Positions 1 through 6,727 of a stretch of DNA of 12,292 nucleotides are shown here, in pieces (position 1 is the first letter of the stretch; each line of letters opens with the position of its first letter). The position numbers were made by a program, and so were the translations under genes. The notes under the pieces were generated by a model. That model saw nothing but the letters and a program-made list of their open reading frames with translations, was not told where the DNA came from and did not search any database. The DNA comes from Anaerolineae bacterium. Lineage in GTDB: Bacteria; Chloroflexota; Anaerolineae; JADYZS01. Location of the stretch: assembly GCA_020853075.1 (NCBI GenBank), contig JADYZS010000526.1:1-12292 (forward strand). The letters are read 5' to 3'.

Positions 1-1
1 C

Positions 2-436
2 GAACTGACGCAGGTGGATTCGGTGGTCGGCGCGTTCATGTTGGTGCGGAGCGAGGCGGTGCGCCAGGCGGGGTTGCTGGACGAGTCTTTCTTCATGTAT
101 GGCGAGGATCTGGACTGGGCTTTTCGCATCAAGCAATTCGGCTGGCAGGTGTGGTATAATCCTGCTATCACGGTGCTGCACGTGAAAGAAGCGGCCAGCC
201 GTCGCAGCCGGCGGGCGCGCATAGAATTCTATCGGGCTATGGCTATCTTCTACCGCAAGCACTACGAAGCAGAAACACCGCGCTGGCTCCACTACCTCAT
301 CCTGGGGGGCATCTCGTTGCGCAGCGGTTGGGAACTTGCCCTGCGTCCGTTCCGGCGGACTCCCCCACCGGTAGGATTGCACCCCGTAGCGGGAAACGGA
401 AAAGAGCCAGCGGAGTCGCGTGAGGTGTCAGCATGA
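2..436 (+). CDS. Family 2 glycosyltransferase, C-terminal part (5' end outside window)
   Basis: The reading frame is open from base 2, so this is the last 144 codons of a longer gene that begins upstream. The visible part carries the GT2 (GT-A fold) acceptor-side signature: VDSVVGAFMLVR, then LLDESFFMYGEDLDWAFRIK with the GED acidic motif thought to supply the catalytic base, then a GW-VWY segment. This arrangement is typical of rhamnosyltransferase-like enzymes that add a sugar to a lipid-linked glycan at the inner membrane. The tail after residue 100 is basic and poorly structured. The stop codon overlaps the start of the next gene by 4 bp (ATGA), so the two are probably translationally coupled within an exopolysaccharide or O-antigen cluster that continues upstream. 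The exact sugar donor and acceptor cannot be told. The family call is secure. Confidence 0.88.
   Translation, partial: ELTQVDSVVGAFMLVRSEAVRQAGLLDESFFMYGEDLDWAFRIKQFGWQVWYNPAITVLHVKEAASRRSRRARIEFYRAMAIFYRKHYEAETPRWLHYLILGGISLRSGWELALRPFRRTPPPVGLHPVAGNGKEPAESREVSA
422..427 (+). promoter_or_regulatory. Shine-Dalgarno site of the sugar-phosphate transferase gene
   Basis: GAGGTG lies inside the end of the upstream glycosyltransferase gene, five bases before the ATG at 433. It supports reinitiation at the ATGA overlap. Confidence 0.6.
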
Positions 437-1818
437 AGCGTACCCGCCTCCTCTTTAGCCTCTCCCTGGTTGCCGTTGACCTGGGCATGGCCGCGCTCGC
501 TTTCTGGTTGGCCTATCGCTTGCGCCTGCTCACCGATCACGAAGAGATTGACAGATTTTTTAAGTATCTGCCGATGCTGGTCATCCACATCCTCAGCATC
601 TTCACCGTCCTGTTCTTCAACCGTATGTACCATCGCAAGCGGGCGCTGTCGCACATAGATGAGTTCTATGCCATCGTCGGCACCGTCTCCGTGGGAACCG
701 TCACCGCCATCGCCTTTATCTCTTTCCTGTTCAAGAACACGCTGGACTACCATCGTCTGATGATGGTCTATGCCTGGCTTCTGAGTATCGCCCTCATTAC
801 CTTAGGGCGCATTATCCACGCGCGCGTTCAGTGGTGGCTGCAAGGGAGAGGGATCGGCGAAGAAAAGGTCCTTATCGTGGGCACCGGCGAAGTGGGACAG
901 ATGATCCTGCAAAAGATCCACCACTCGCCGGGGCTGGGCTATAAGGTTTGCGGCTTCGTGGACATGAACGGGGGCCCATCGTCTGTCTTAGGGACGCCGG
1001 TGTTGGGCAAGGCAGAGCAACTTCCCGCGATCATTGAGAAAGAGGGAATCGCCGAGGTCATCGTCGCCCTGCCGGAGGGGTCGCATCAGGACATTTTGAA
1101 CCTGATCTCCATGTGCGAACGAGGCAAAGTCGGCATCAAGGTTTTCCCCGACGTCTTCCAGATCATGGCGAAAGAAGTGAGCATCGGCGACCTGGGCGGA
1201 TTGCCGCTGTTGACCGTGCGCGACATCGCCTTGCGCGGCTGGAAGTTGACGCTGAAACGTGGCATTGACATTATCGTGAGTGCCGTCAGCCTCGTCCTCC
1301 TCTCGCCTTTGATGCTCCTGACAGCCCTCTTGATCAAACTGGATTCCCCCGGCCCCGTCTTCTTTGTGCAAGAACGCATGGGGATGGACGCGAAGCGGTT
1401 TCTCATCTACAAATTCCGTTCCATGCGCCAGGATGCTGAAGCCAATGGCCCTGGCTGGACAAAACCCAACGACCCACGACGCACCCGCCTGGGCACGATC
1501 CTGCGCCGGCTCAACATTGACGAACTGCCCCAACTCATCAATGTTCTTTTAGGCGATATGAGCATGGTGGGGCCGCGCCCGGAACAGCCGGCCTACGTGG
1601 AGCAATTCCGCCGGAGCATCCCTCGCTACATGGATCGCCACCGGGAGAAGGCCGGCATCACCGGCTGGGCGCAGGTGAACGGCCTGCGGGGCGACACCTC
1701 CATCGCCGAGCGCACGAAATACGACCTCTGGTACATTGAGAACTGGTCTGTCTTCCTGGACCTGAAAATCCTCGTGCGCACCATCTTGCGAGCCTTCGGC
1801 GACCGAAACGCGTATTAG
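433..1818 (+). CDS. Polyprenyl-phosphate sugar-1-phosphate transferase (exopolysaccharide initiation)
   Basis: This is a 461-residue protein, the usual length for WbaP/WcaJ-type enzymes that move a sugar-1-phosphate from a nucleotide sugar to undecaprenyl phosphate and so start a polysaccharide repeat unit. Residues 7-130 hold about four membrane helices. Residues 140-260 form a Rossmann-like (CoA_binding_3) domain with GTGEVG at 150-155. A further hydrophobic helix at about 276-302 leads into the catalytic Bac_transf domain. Its motifs are all present: ERMG, KFRSM (327-331), IDELPQL (362-368), GDMSMVGPRP (374-383) and GITGWAQVNG (408-417). The start is supported by GAGGTG five bases upstream and by the ATGA overlap with the preceding glycosyltransferase gene. 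It ends 8 bp from the convergent etfA stop. Which sugar it transfers (glucose, galactose or another) is not resolved. Confidence 0.93.
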   Translation: MKRTRLLFSLSLVAVDLGMAALAFWLAYRLRLLTDHEEIDRFFKYLPMLVIHILSIFTVLFFNRMYHRKRALSHIDEFYAIVGTVSVGTVTAIAFISFLFKNTLDYHRLMMVYAWLLSIALITLGRIIHARVQWWLQGRGIGEEKVLIVGTGEVGQMILQKIHHSPGLGYKVCGFVDMNGGPSSVLGTPVLGKAEQLPAIIEKEGIAEVIVALPEGSHQDILNLISMCERGKVGIKVFPDVFQIMAKEVSIGDLGGLPLLTVRDIALRGWKLTLKRGIDIIVSAVSLVLLSPLMLLTALLIKLDSPGPVFFVQERMGMDAKRFLIYKFRSMRQDAEANGPGWTKPNDPRRTRLGTILRRLNIDELPQLINVLLGDMSMVGPRPEQPAYVEQFRRSIPRYMDRHREKAGITGWAQVNGLRGDTSIAERTKYDLWYIENWSVFLDLKILVRTILRAFGDRNAY

Positions 1819-1826
1819 AAACCTAC

Positions 1827-2798
1827 CTACTTCCCCAACCGCTTCTTAAACTCCGCCGTTAGCGCGGGAACCACCTCAAAGATGTCGCCCACAATGCCGT
1901 ATTTGGCGACTTTGAAGATCGGCGCGTCCGCGTCCTTGTTGATGGCGACGATGACCTTCGCGCTCCCCATCCCCGCCAGGTGCTGCACCGCGCCGGAGAT
2001 GCCGCAGGCGATGTAGAGGTCAGGCCGCACCGTGCGCCCGGTCTGGCCGACCTGGTACGCATAAGGAATCCAGCCCGCGTCCACTGCGGCGCGCGACGCG
2101 CCCAACGCGCCGCCCAGCACTTCGGCCAATTCTCGCACCAGCGCAAAGCCCTCCGGCCCGCGCACGGCGCGCCCGCCCGACACGACGATGCGCGCGTCGG
2201 CCAGGCTCACCTTGCCCTCCTCGGCCTGGAACTCCAACACCTTCACGCCGATCTGATCCTCCGGCAGGGCTGCGGGGACGCGCACGATCTCGCTGGGGCG
2301 GTTGGCATCGGCCTCTGCTGCCGGGAAGGCCCGCGCCCGCAGGGTCGCCATTTGGGGCCGCTTTTCGGAGAAGGTGATGGTCGCCAGAAGGTTGCCCGCG
2401 TACACGGGACGCGTGGCGTGGAGCGCGCCGCTGCCATCCACCGAGAGATCAAGACAATCGGCGGCGAGGCCGGTGTCCAATTCAGCGGCCAAAGCAGCAG
2501 CCAGGTCACGCCCGCGCGCCGTCGCGCCGATGAGGAAGGCGTCGGGCTTTGCCTGAGCGACGATGCTCTTTAGCGTCGCCACGTAAGGGTCGGTGCGGTA
2601 GGCGGCCAGCGTCGGATCGTCGGCCAGATAGACCGTATCTGCGCCGCGGGCGATGGCTTCCTGCGCCACCTTCTCCACCCCGCTCCCCAGGATGGCGGCG
2701 ACGACCTTTCCCCCTAGATGACGTGCCGCGCCCAGCGCTTCCCAGGAGATCGCCCGCGCCACACCGCGAAATTGCTCAAGCCAGACGAGTGTGTTCAT
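1827..2798 (-). CDS. etfA: Electron transfer flavoprotein, alpha subunit (FixB family)
   Basis: The 323-residue product matches EtfA in length and order: an N-terminal alpha/beta domain (1-190), then the FAD-binding domain. Visible FAD-site motifs are VVSGGR (205-210), VGQTGRTVRPDLYIACGISG starting at 250, QHLAGM (272-277), INKD (286-289), APIF and YGIVGD (300-305). With EtfB it forms a soluble FAD heterodimer that passes electrons from flavin dehydrogenases, such as acyl-CoA dehydrogenases, to a quinone reductase; some ETFs bifurcate electrons instead. The ATG at 2798 is preferred because GGAG lies eight bases upstream and MNTLVWLEQ is a normal EtfA N-terminus. An in-frame GTG at 2819 would add seven residues, but it lies in the repeat element. 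The gene is second in an etfB-etfA operon, 127 bp after etfB. No ETF dehydrogenase or quinone oxidoreductase partner is in the window. Confidence 0.94.
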   Translation of the reverse strand: MNTLVWLEQFRGVARAISWEALGAARHLGGKVVAAILGSGVEKVAQEAIARGADTVYLADDPTLAAYRTDPYVATLKSIVAQAKPDAFLIGATARGRDLAAALAAELDTGLAADCLDLSVDGSGALHATRPVYAGNLLATITFSEKRPQMATLRARAFPAAEADANRPSEIVRVPAALPEDQIGVKVLEFQAEEGKVSLADARIVVSGGRAVRGPEGFALVRELAEVLGGALGASRAAVDAGWIPYAYQVGQTGRTVRPDLYIACGISGAVQHLAGMGSAKVIVAINKDADAPIFKVAKYGIVGDIFEVVPALTAEFKKRLGK

Positions 2799-2806
2799 GT
2801 ATTTTT

Positions 2807-2810
2807 CTCC
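2807..2810 (-). promoter_or_regulatory. Shine-Dalgarno site fixing the etfA start
   Basis: GGAG on the minus strand is eight bases before ATG 2798. It abuts the end of the palindromic repeat at 2812, so the repeat reaches to the edge of the ribosome-binding site. Confidence 0.6.
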
Positions 2811-2811
2811 G

Positions 2812-2915
2812 GCCCTCACCCTCCCCTTCGCCCCGTACGGCGAGTACGCCCACGGGGCTTCCCCTTCCCTCTCCCAACTTTGGGAGAGGGAAGGGGCCAG
2901 GGGAAGGGTGAGGGC
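2812..2915. repeat. Palindromic REP/MITE-like element between etfB and etfA
   Basis: The ends are an 11-bp inverted repeat, GCCCTCACCCT at 2812-2822 and its complement at 2905-2915. Inside is a perfect 16-bp hairpin, 2861-2876 with 2881-2896, with a four-base loop. A 30-bp module at 2831-2860 (starting CCCCG, containing GGCGAGT, ending CGGGGCTT) recurs in altered form at 6559-6660. No open frame or transposase is present. It fits a non-autonomous repeat spread through intergenic DNA. The hairpin would form in the etfBA mRNA and could affect its stability or the EtfB:EtfA ratio. Confidence 0.8.
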
Positions 2916-2925
2916 TTTCTATCGG

Positions 2926-3732
2926 TTAAATAACCTTCTCTGCTAAAAGCCGGTCGGCCAGTTTCGCGGCCTTTTCCGCCGCCGTCGCGCCCTGGATGAT
3001 CTCGCATTGGGTCGCACGCGCGGGCGGCTTCCGTAAATCAGACCAGCGGGTGGCCGAACCCTGTCGCCCCACGCGCGCGGGGTCAAGCCCCAGTTCCTTG
3101 ATTCCCCAGACCGGAGGCTGGAGTTTGGCTGCCTTGCGAATCAAGAGGAAGGCGGGGTAGCGCGGCTCGTTGATCTCCTTGACGACGGAGAGGAGCGCGG
3201 GGAGCGGGGCCAGCGTCACTTCGCGGCCTTCCTCCAGCAGCCGTTCCACGGTGATGTTCCTGGCCGTGGGATCCAGCGCGCGTATCTTGGCAACGAAGGT
3301 GAGTTGCGGGACGTGCAGATGGCGGGCGATGCCGGGGGCTACCTGGCCGCTGTCGCCATCCACCGACTGTTTGCCGCAGAGGATCAGATCGTACACGCCA
3401 AGTTTGCGGATGGCACCGGCCAGGATGTAAGCCGTCGCGCCCGCGTCGGAGCCGGCAAAGGCAGGGTCATCCAGCAGGATCGCGTCGTCTGCGCCCATGC
3501 TGGCGGCCTTGCGCAAGGCTTCTACGGCGCGCTCTGGCCCCATGGTCAGCACGGTCACCTTGCCGCCGTGCTTCTCTTTGAGGCGCAGCGCCTCTTCTAG
3601 CGCGTATTCGTCCCAGGGGTTGACGACGCGGGTCACGCCCTCGTCGCCCGCCATCGCTTTAGCGGGGTCTATCTTGGGGAGTTCCGCCGTATCGGGAACC
3701 TGTTTGATGCAGACGACGATGTTTAGTGCCAT
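2926..3732 (-). CDS. etfB: Electron transfer flavoprotein, beta subunit (FixA family)
   Basis: The 268-residue product has the whole EtfB pattern: N-terminal VVCIKQVPDT, VNPWDEYALEEAL (38-50), a GADDAILLDD segment (80-89) and the nucleotide-binding signature GKQSVDGDSGQVAPGIA (120-136). In classical ETFs this region holds AMP; in bifurcating ETFs it holds a second FAD. The conserved LPALLSVVKEINEPRYP stretch follows. The chosen ATG at 3732 has a near-perfect AAGGAGGT at 3736-3743, three bases away. An upstream in-frame start at 3765 gives an atypical N-terminus and is rejected. It is the first gene of the etfB-etfA operon. The 225-bp leader upstream holds an inverted repeat and ends at a terminator. 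The window alone does not decide between the classical and bifurcating type. Confidence 0.94.
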   Translation of the reverse strand: MALNIVVCIKQVPDTAELPKIDPAKAMAGDEGVTRVVNPWDEYALEEALRLKEKHGGKVTVLTMGPERAVEALRKAASMGADDAILLDDPAFAGSDAGATAYILAGAIRKLGVYDLILCGKQSVDGDSGQVAPGIARHLHVPQLTFVAKIRALDPTARNITVERLLEEGREVTLAPLPALLSVVKEINEPRYPAFLLIRKAAKLQPPVWGIKELGLDPARVGRQGSATRWSDLRKPPARATQCEIIQGATAAEKAAKLADRLLAEKVI

Positions 3733-3758
3733 GCGACCTCCTTGTCGTAGGGTGAGAA

Positions 3759-3779
3759 TGAGCACCTATTGTTTGCTCA
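3759..3779. promoter_or_regulatory. Inverted repeat in the etfB leader, possible operator
   Basis: TGAGCA at 3759-3764 and TGCTCA at 3774-3779 form a 6-bp inverted repeat with a 9-base spacer, 27 bases upstream of the etfB start. Spacing and symmetry suit a dimeric repressor or an mRNA hairpin. I recognise no known operator, and a match of this length can occur by chance. Confidence 0.25.
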
Positions 3780-3899
3780 ACTCGTAGGTATAAGGGAACC
3801 AGGGCAATATCGGTCACAAAAAGGCTCCGCGCCTCCAGTTTATCACACTCTACCAACTACGCAACTGCGCGTGCCAGCCTCCAACCCTGAAAAAGCAAC

Positions 3900-3927
3900 G
3901 GGCTCCCACGCTCATCTGTGGGAGCCC
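3900..3927 (-). terminator. Rho-independent terminator downstream of the dipeptidase gene
   Basis: A perfect 10-bp GC-rich stem (3900-3909 with 3918-3927) has an eight-base loop. On the minus strand it is followed by GTTGC and a run of five T. It lies about 30 bp past the dipeptidase stop and before the etfB gene, so it should end the long minus-strand transcript and insulate etfBA. The T-run starts five bases after the stem, which is not ideal. Confidence 0.65.
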
Positions 3928-3957
3928 ATCTTTGCTGAGTAACAGGAAACCGGGTTG

Positions 3958-5022
3958 CTACCTTTCGCCCCACGCGCGCCGCAGCAGCCGCAGCCAGTTC
4001 CCGTGCATGATGGCGGCCACGTCGTCCTCGGCGTAGCCGCGGCCCCGCAGGATACCGGGGATCTTCTGCACATCGGCGATGGTCTCCAGGTCGTGGGGCG
4101 ATTGCTCGTAGCCGTAGCCGCCGTCCAGGTCGGTCCCCAGCGCGGCGTGGCGGACGTCGCCCGCGATCTGGCAGACGTGGTCTATATGGTCGGCCACCGT
4201 CGCCAGCGAGACGACGCGGTTAGAGGTCTCTCCCTTGATCCAGCCCGGATAGAGCATCCAGGCATCGCAGACCGCGCCGGTGACGCCGTCGCGCGCGACG
4301 AGGGCGCGGATCATCTCGTCGGAGAGTTGGCGGTCACCGGGAACTAGCGCGCGGCAGTTGGAGTGGCTGGCAAGGATCACGCCGGGAAAGAGGTCTAGCG
4401 CCTGGAAGAAAGCCTCCTCCGCCAGATGGCTCACGTCCAGGATCATCCCGACCTCAGCCATGGCGGCCAGGAGGTCGCGCCCTTCAGCGGTCAGCGGCCC
4501 CGGGCTGCGCGTGCCGTGCGCGTAGCGCCCGGGGCCATACCAGGCAGGCCCGATGGCCCGCAGCCCGCGCTCCCACCAGAGGCCCAGGTCGCCCGGCGAG
4601 ACGATGGGATCGGCCCCTTCCATGCTGAGGACGAGACCGGGCAGGCGTTGGCCTCCCGGTTTCGTCCACTCCGCCCAGTGCGACTCTAACGCGGCCCGGT
4701 CGCCGATGAGACGGATTTGCCCAGCCTCGCTCAGCCGCCGGTAGTAGGCGAGTTGCGCCAGCGTGATGGCTTCGGCCTCTTGCGGCGTACGGAAGCCGGG
4801 GACGACGTCGGCCATGGGGCCGCGCGGCGGTAGGGCCAGGAGCGTTGCCACGGATACCGCCACCTCGCCTGCTACCAGGTCGGGCAAGCCGACGGTGGCC
4901 TGTCCGACCGGGGAAGGCTGGCCCGCCTCGTAACGGCGAATCTCGCGGGCGCTCCGCGTCAGATCGCGACCGAAGGTAGTGGCATTGAAGGCAAGGTCAA
5001 GATGGGCGTCTATGGTGAGCAT
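3958..5022 (-). CDS. Membrane dipeptidase family protein (peptidase family M19)
   Basis: This 354-residue protein belongs to the metal-dependent amidohydrolase-fold M19 dipeptidases, which cut dipeptides (including ones with a D-residue) or related amide bonds. The zinc-site pattern is complete: DAHLDLA with H7 and D9, SMEGAD with the bridging E135, DVSHL with H199, ASHSNCRAL with H220, and GTDLDGG (297-302). The C-terminal IMHGNWLRLLRRAW matches the family's GGN-LR ending. There is no signal peptide, so a cytoplasmic location is expected despite the family name. The start is set by the conserved beginning of the family rather than by a good ribosome-binding site. It is the last gene of the minus-strand run, separated from the aminotransferase gene by a repeat, and a terminator follows. 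Its substrate is unknown; in this context an N-acyl or dipeptide-like intermediate is possible. Confidence 0.92.
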   Translation of the reverse strand: MLTIDAHLDLAFNATTFGRDLTRSAREIRRYEAGQPSPVGQATVGLPDLVAGEVAVSVATLLALPPRGPMADVVPGFRTPQEAEAITLAQLAYYRRLSEAGQIRLIGDRAALESHWAEWTKPGGQRLPGLVLSMEGADPIVSPGDLGLWWERGLRAIGPAWYGPGRYAHGTRSPGPLTAEGRDLLAAMAEVGMILDVSHLAEEAFFQALDLFPGVILASHSNCRALVPGDRQLSDEMIRALVARDGVTGAVCDAWMLYPGWIKGETSNRVVSLATVADHIDHVCQIAGDVRHAALGTDLDGGYGYEQSPHDLETIADVQKIPGILRGRGYAEDDVAAIMHGNWLRLLRRAWGER

Positions 5023-5070
5023 GGAGTGCGTCTAGCCTCTGGGTAGGATCAGACTTGTGACACAGTTCGC

Positions 5071-5190
5071 CCCTCACCCTTCCCTCTCCCCGGTGGGGAG
5101 AGGATTGAGGAACGCGCCTCTCTCTCCCCGGTGGGGAGAGGACTGAGGAACGCACCTCTCTCTCCGGTGGGGAGAGGGCTGGGGTGAGGG
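5071..5190. repeat. Palindromic repeat element with three serial hairpins
   Basis: The ends are CCCTCACCC (5071-5079) and its complement (5182-5190). Inside, the hairpin CCTCTCCCC-GGT-GGGGAGAGG (5083-5103) is repeated at about 5121-5141 and, less complete, at about 5159-5178. The copies are 38 and 36 bp apart and are linked by near-identical GAGGAACGC spacers. It belongs with the elements at 2812 and 6542, but here the inner hairpin has been multiplied. It fills most of the 199-bp gap between the aminotransferase and dipeptidase genes. No gene is seen in this gap. Confidence 0.78.
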
Positions 5191-5221
5191 GGGACAATGC
5201 TCCTTCTGTTGGCTCCTCTCT

Positions 5222-6493
5222 CTACACCCGGTTCCTCTCGGCCACCTCGCGCACCATGCGCGCCACGATCTCGCAATGCTCCGGCTGGTACTTGTCGCTG
5301 AAGGTGGCCCAGCGGATGAAGTTTTCCAGGAACGCTTGCGCGTTGGGGCAGTTGTCGCCGCTGTAATGATACTCGCGCGAGGCGGGCGGCATGGAGAAAG
5401 GATAGGTCTTGCTGGCGGCCTGCCGCTGCAAGAAGAGCATCGCTGCCGGCATCAAATAATACTTGCCCTGCCCCGCGCCGGGGAGCCCCGCGTCGGATAA
5501 CTGCCTGGCAAACTCCTCCCCGCCGCACTTGAACGCCTTGGGGTCTATGCTGAAGCCTGCCATCCAGCAGGAGAAGACGTTCATGTAGTGCGGGATGGGG
5601 AGCGGGATAATGCCCGGAATGTCGCCGAGCATGGCATACAGCAGGCGAATCATCTTGTCGCGGTGCGCCACCTGTCCCTGGATGATCTCCAACTGCGCCA
5701 GGCAGATGGCCGCCGTGCATTGCGGCATCCGCAGGGCGTAGCCACATTCGGCGTGGGCGCGCCCGAAGTGGGGGATCATCTGCGCGCCGCGGCTCTGCCC
5801 GATGAAGCGCATCCGCTCGGCCAGGTTATCGTCGTTGGTGATGATGCAGCCGCCGACGTCAGAGCCCATCGTTTTCTCGGAGTCAAAGGAGTAGCCCGCG
5901 GCATAGGCCAGGGAACCCGCCTTGCGCCCTTTGTACTCGCCGAAGACCGCCTGGCACACGTCCTCATAGACGATGAGGTTGTGCTTCTTCGCCAGGGCGT
6001 TGATGGGGTCCATGTCGCAGATGATGCCGGTCTTGTGGACGACGAGGATGGCGCGCGTACGGTCGGTGATGCACGGCTCTATGGTGCGCGCGCTCATGTT
6101 CACGGTGCCCGGCTCCGTATCCGGGAAGACAGGGATGTAGTTCTCGCGGCAGAGCCCTTGCAGCGTGCCGAAGTCGGTGATGGGGCTGACGATGATCTCG
6201 TCGCCCGGCTCAAAGGGGAACGACGCGGCGAGGACCGCCAGCGCGGGCGTGCAGCCGGGCGTCGCGATACAGTGTTTGATGCCCATCGCCTCGGCGAAGG
6301 CCTTCTCAAACCGCTCCACCATGTCGCTGGTCAGGCCGCTCTCCACGACCTCCTGCACATACTTGAGCGCGTTCGGCCCCATGATGCGGGGATACGAGTT
6401 GGGGACTGCGCCTTGCAGCCCCGCCAGCGCTGCCGCGCCGTATTTGGCGCGGACGATGCCGTCCATGACGTAGTCTTTCTTCTGCGTTGCCAT
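5222..6493 (-). CDS. DegT/DnrJ/EryC1/StrS family PLP aminotransferase
   Basis: This 423-residue protein is a fold-type I, PLP-dependent enzyme of the sugar aminotransferase family. Members usually move an amino group from glutamate or glutamine to a keto sugar or keto cyclitol. The active site can be followed: TPGCTPAL (78-85) for the phosphate region, HKTGIICDMDPI (153-164), EDVCQA with D178 against the PLP ring nitrogen and Q181, then SFDSEKTMGSDVGG with the Schiff-base lysine K207. C-terminal KYYLMP is also typical. The start at 6493 has GGAGG seven bases upstream; longer in-frame starts read into the repeat-bearing gap. It follows the LarA-like gene after a 234-bp gap. Pairing with the Gfo/Idh/MocA oxidoreductase nearby recalls dehydrogenase-plus-aminotransferase steps that build 3-amino sugars, but the substrate here is only inferred. 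Confidence 0.9.
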   Translation of the reverse strand: MATQKKDYVMDGIVRAKYGAAALAGLQGAVPNSYPRIMGPNALKYVQEVVESGLTSDMVERFEKAFAEAMGIKHCIATPGCTPALAVLAASFPFEPGDEIIVSPITDFGTLQGLCRENYIPVFPDTEPGTVNMSARTIEPCITDRTRAILVVHKTGIICDMDPINALAKKHNLIVYEDVCQAVFGEYKGRKAGSLAYAAGYSFDSEKTMGSDVGGCIITNDDNLAERMRFIGQSRGAQMIPHFGRAHAECGYALRMPQCTAAICLAQLEIIQGQVAHRDKMIRLLYAMLGDIPGIIPLPIPHYMNVFSCWMAGFSIDPKAFKCGGEEFARQLSDAGLPGAGQGKYYLMPAAMLFLQRQAASKTYPFSMPPASREYHYSGDNCPNAQAFLENFIRWATFSDKYQPEHCEIVARMVREVAERNRV

Positions 6494-6500
6494 TGGATAT

Positions 6501-6506
6501 TCCTCC
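6501..6506 (-). promoter_or_regulatory. Shine-Dalgarno site fixing the aminotransferase start
   Basis: GGAGGA on the minus strand ends seven bases before ATG 6493. It decides against the in-frame starts at 6508 and 6553, which have no such site. Confidence 0.6.
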
Positions 6507-6541
6507 ATTTGCTTGATACAATGGTTGGTGTGGTTCTGCTG

Positions 6542-6713
6542 GCCCTCACCCACCCCTACCCCGCATGGCGAGTCCCCTCAGTCGGGGATGGTATACGCCC
6601 GCGGGGCTTCCCCGCATGGCGAGTCCCCTCAGTCGGGGATGGTATACGCCCGCGGGGCTTCCCCTCCCTCTCCCATATTGGGGAGAGGGAGGGGAGAAGG
6701 GGAGGGTGAGGGC
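6542..6713. repeat. Palindromic repeat element carrying an internal tandem duplication
   Basis: Terminal inverted repeats are GCCCTCACCC at 6542-6551 and its complement at 6704-6713, the same ends as the element at 2812. The right part holds the CCCTCTCCC-type hairpin (6664-6691) seen in the other copies. The left part has a module present twice in tandem. It lies between the LarA-like gene and the aminotransferase gene. No gene is seen in this gap. Confidence 0.8.
6559..6660. repeat. Perfect 51-bp tandem duplication
   Basis: Bases 6559-6609 and 6610-6660 are identical. Each copy is the 30-bp module of 2831-2860 with 21 extra bases (6574-6594 in the first copy), inserted after GGCGAGT and before ACGCCC. 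The extra block contains a short CCCC/GGGG inverted repeat. Confidence 0.9.
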
Positions 6714-6727
6714 TTGTCGCCTATGCT

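Noticed and set aside
3790..3850. Sigma-70 promoter for etfB (TTG-containing and TATACC-like boxes)
   Set aside because: The best -35 and -10 candidates are 21 or 9 bases apart, outside the normal spacing, so no promoter can be placed with confidence.
3790..3870. tRNA-like string on the minus strand (GTAGTTGGTAGAG resembles a tRNA D-arm)
   Set aside because: No matching acceptor stem, anticodon arm or canonical GGTTCGA T-arm can be placed at the right distances.
5056..5064. TGTGACACA palindrome upstream of the dipeptidase gene as a regulator site
   Set aside because: It is short, isolated, has no nearby promoter I can support, and is expected by chance at this length.
5083..5178. Possible CRISPR array: three hairpin repeats at 36-38 bp period
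   Set aside because: There are no unique spacers between the repeats, the linker is itself repeated, and no cas gene is nearby. It is part of the palindromic element.
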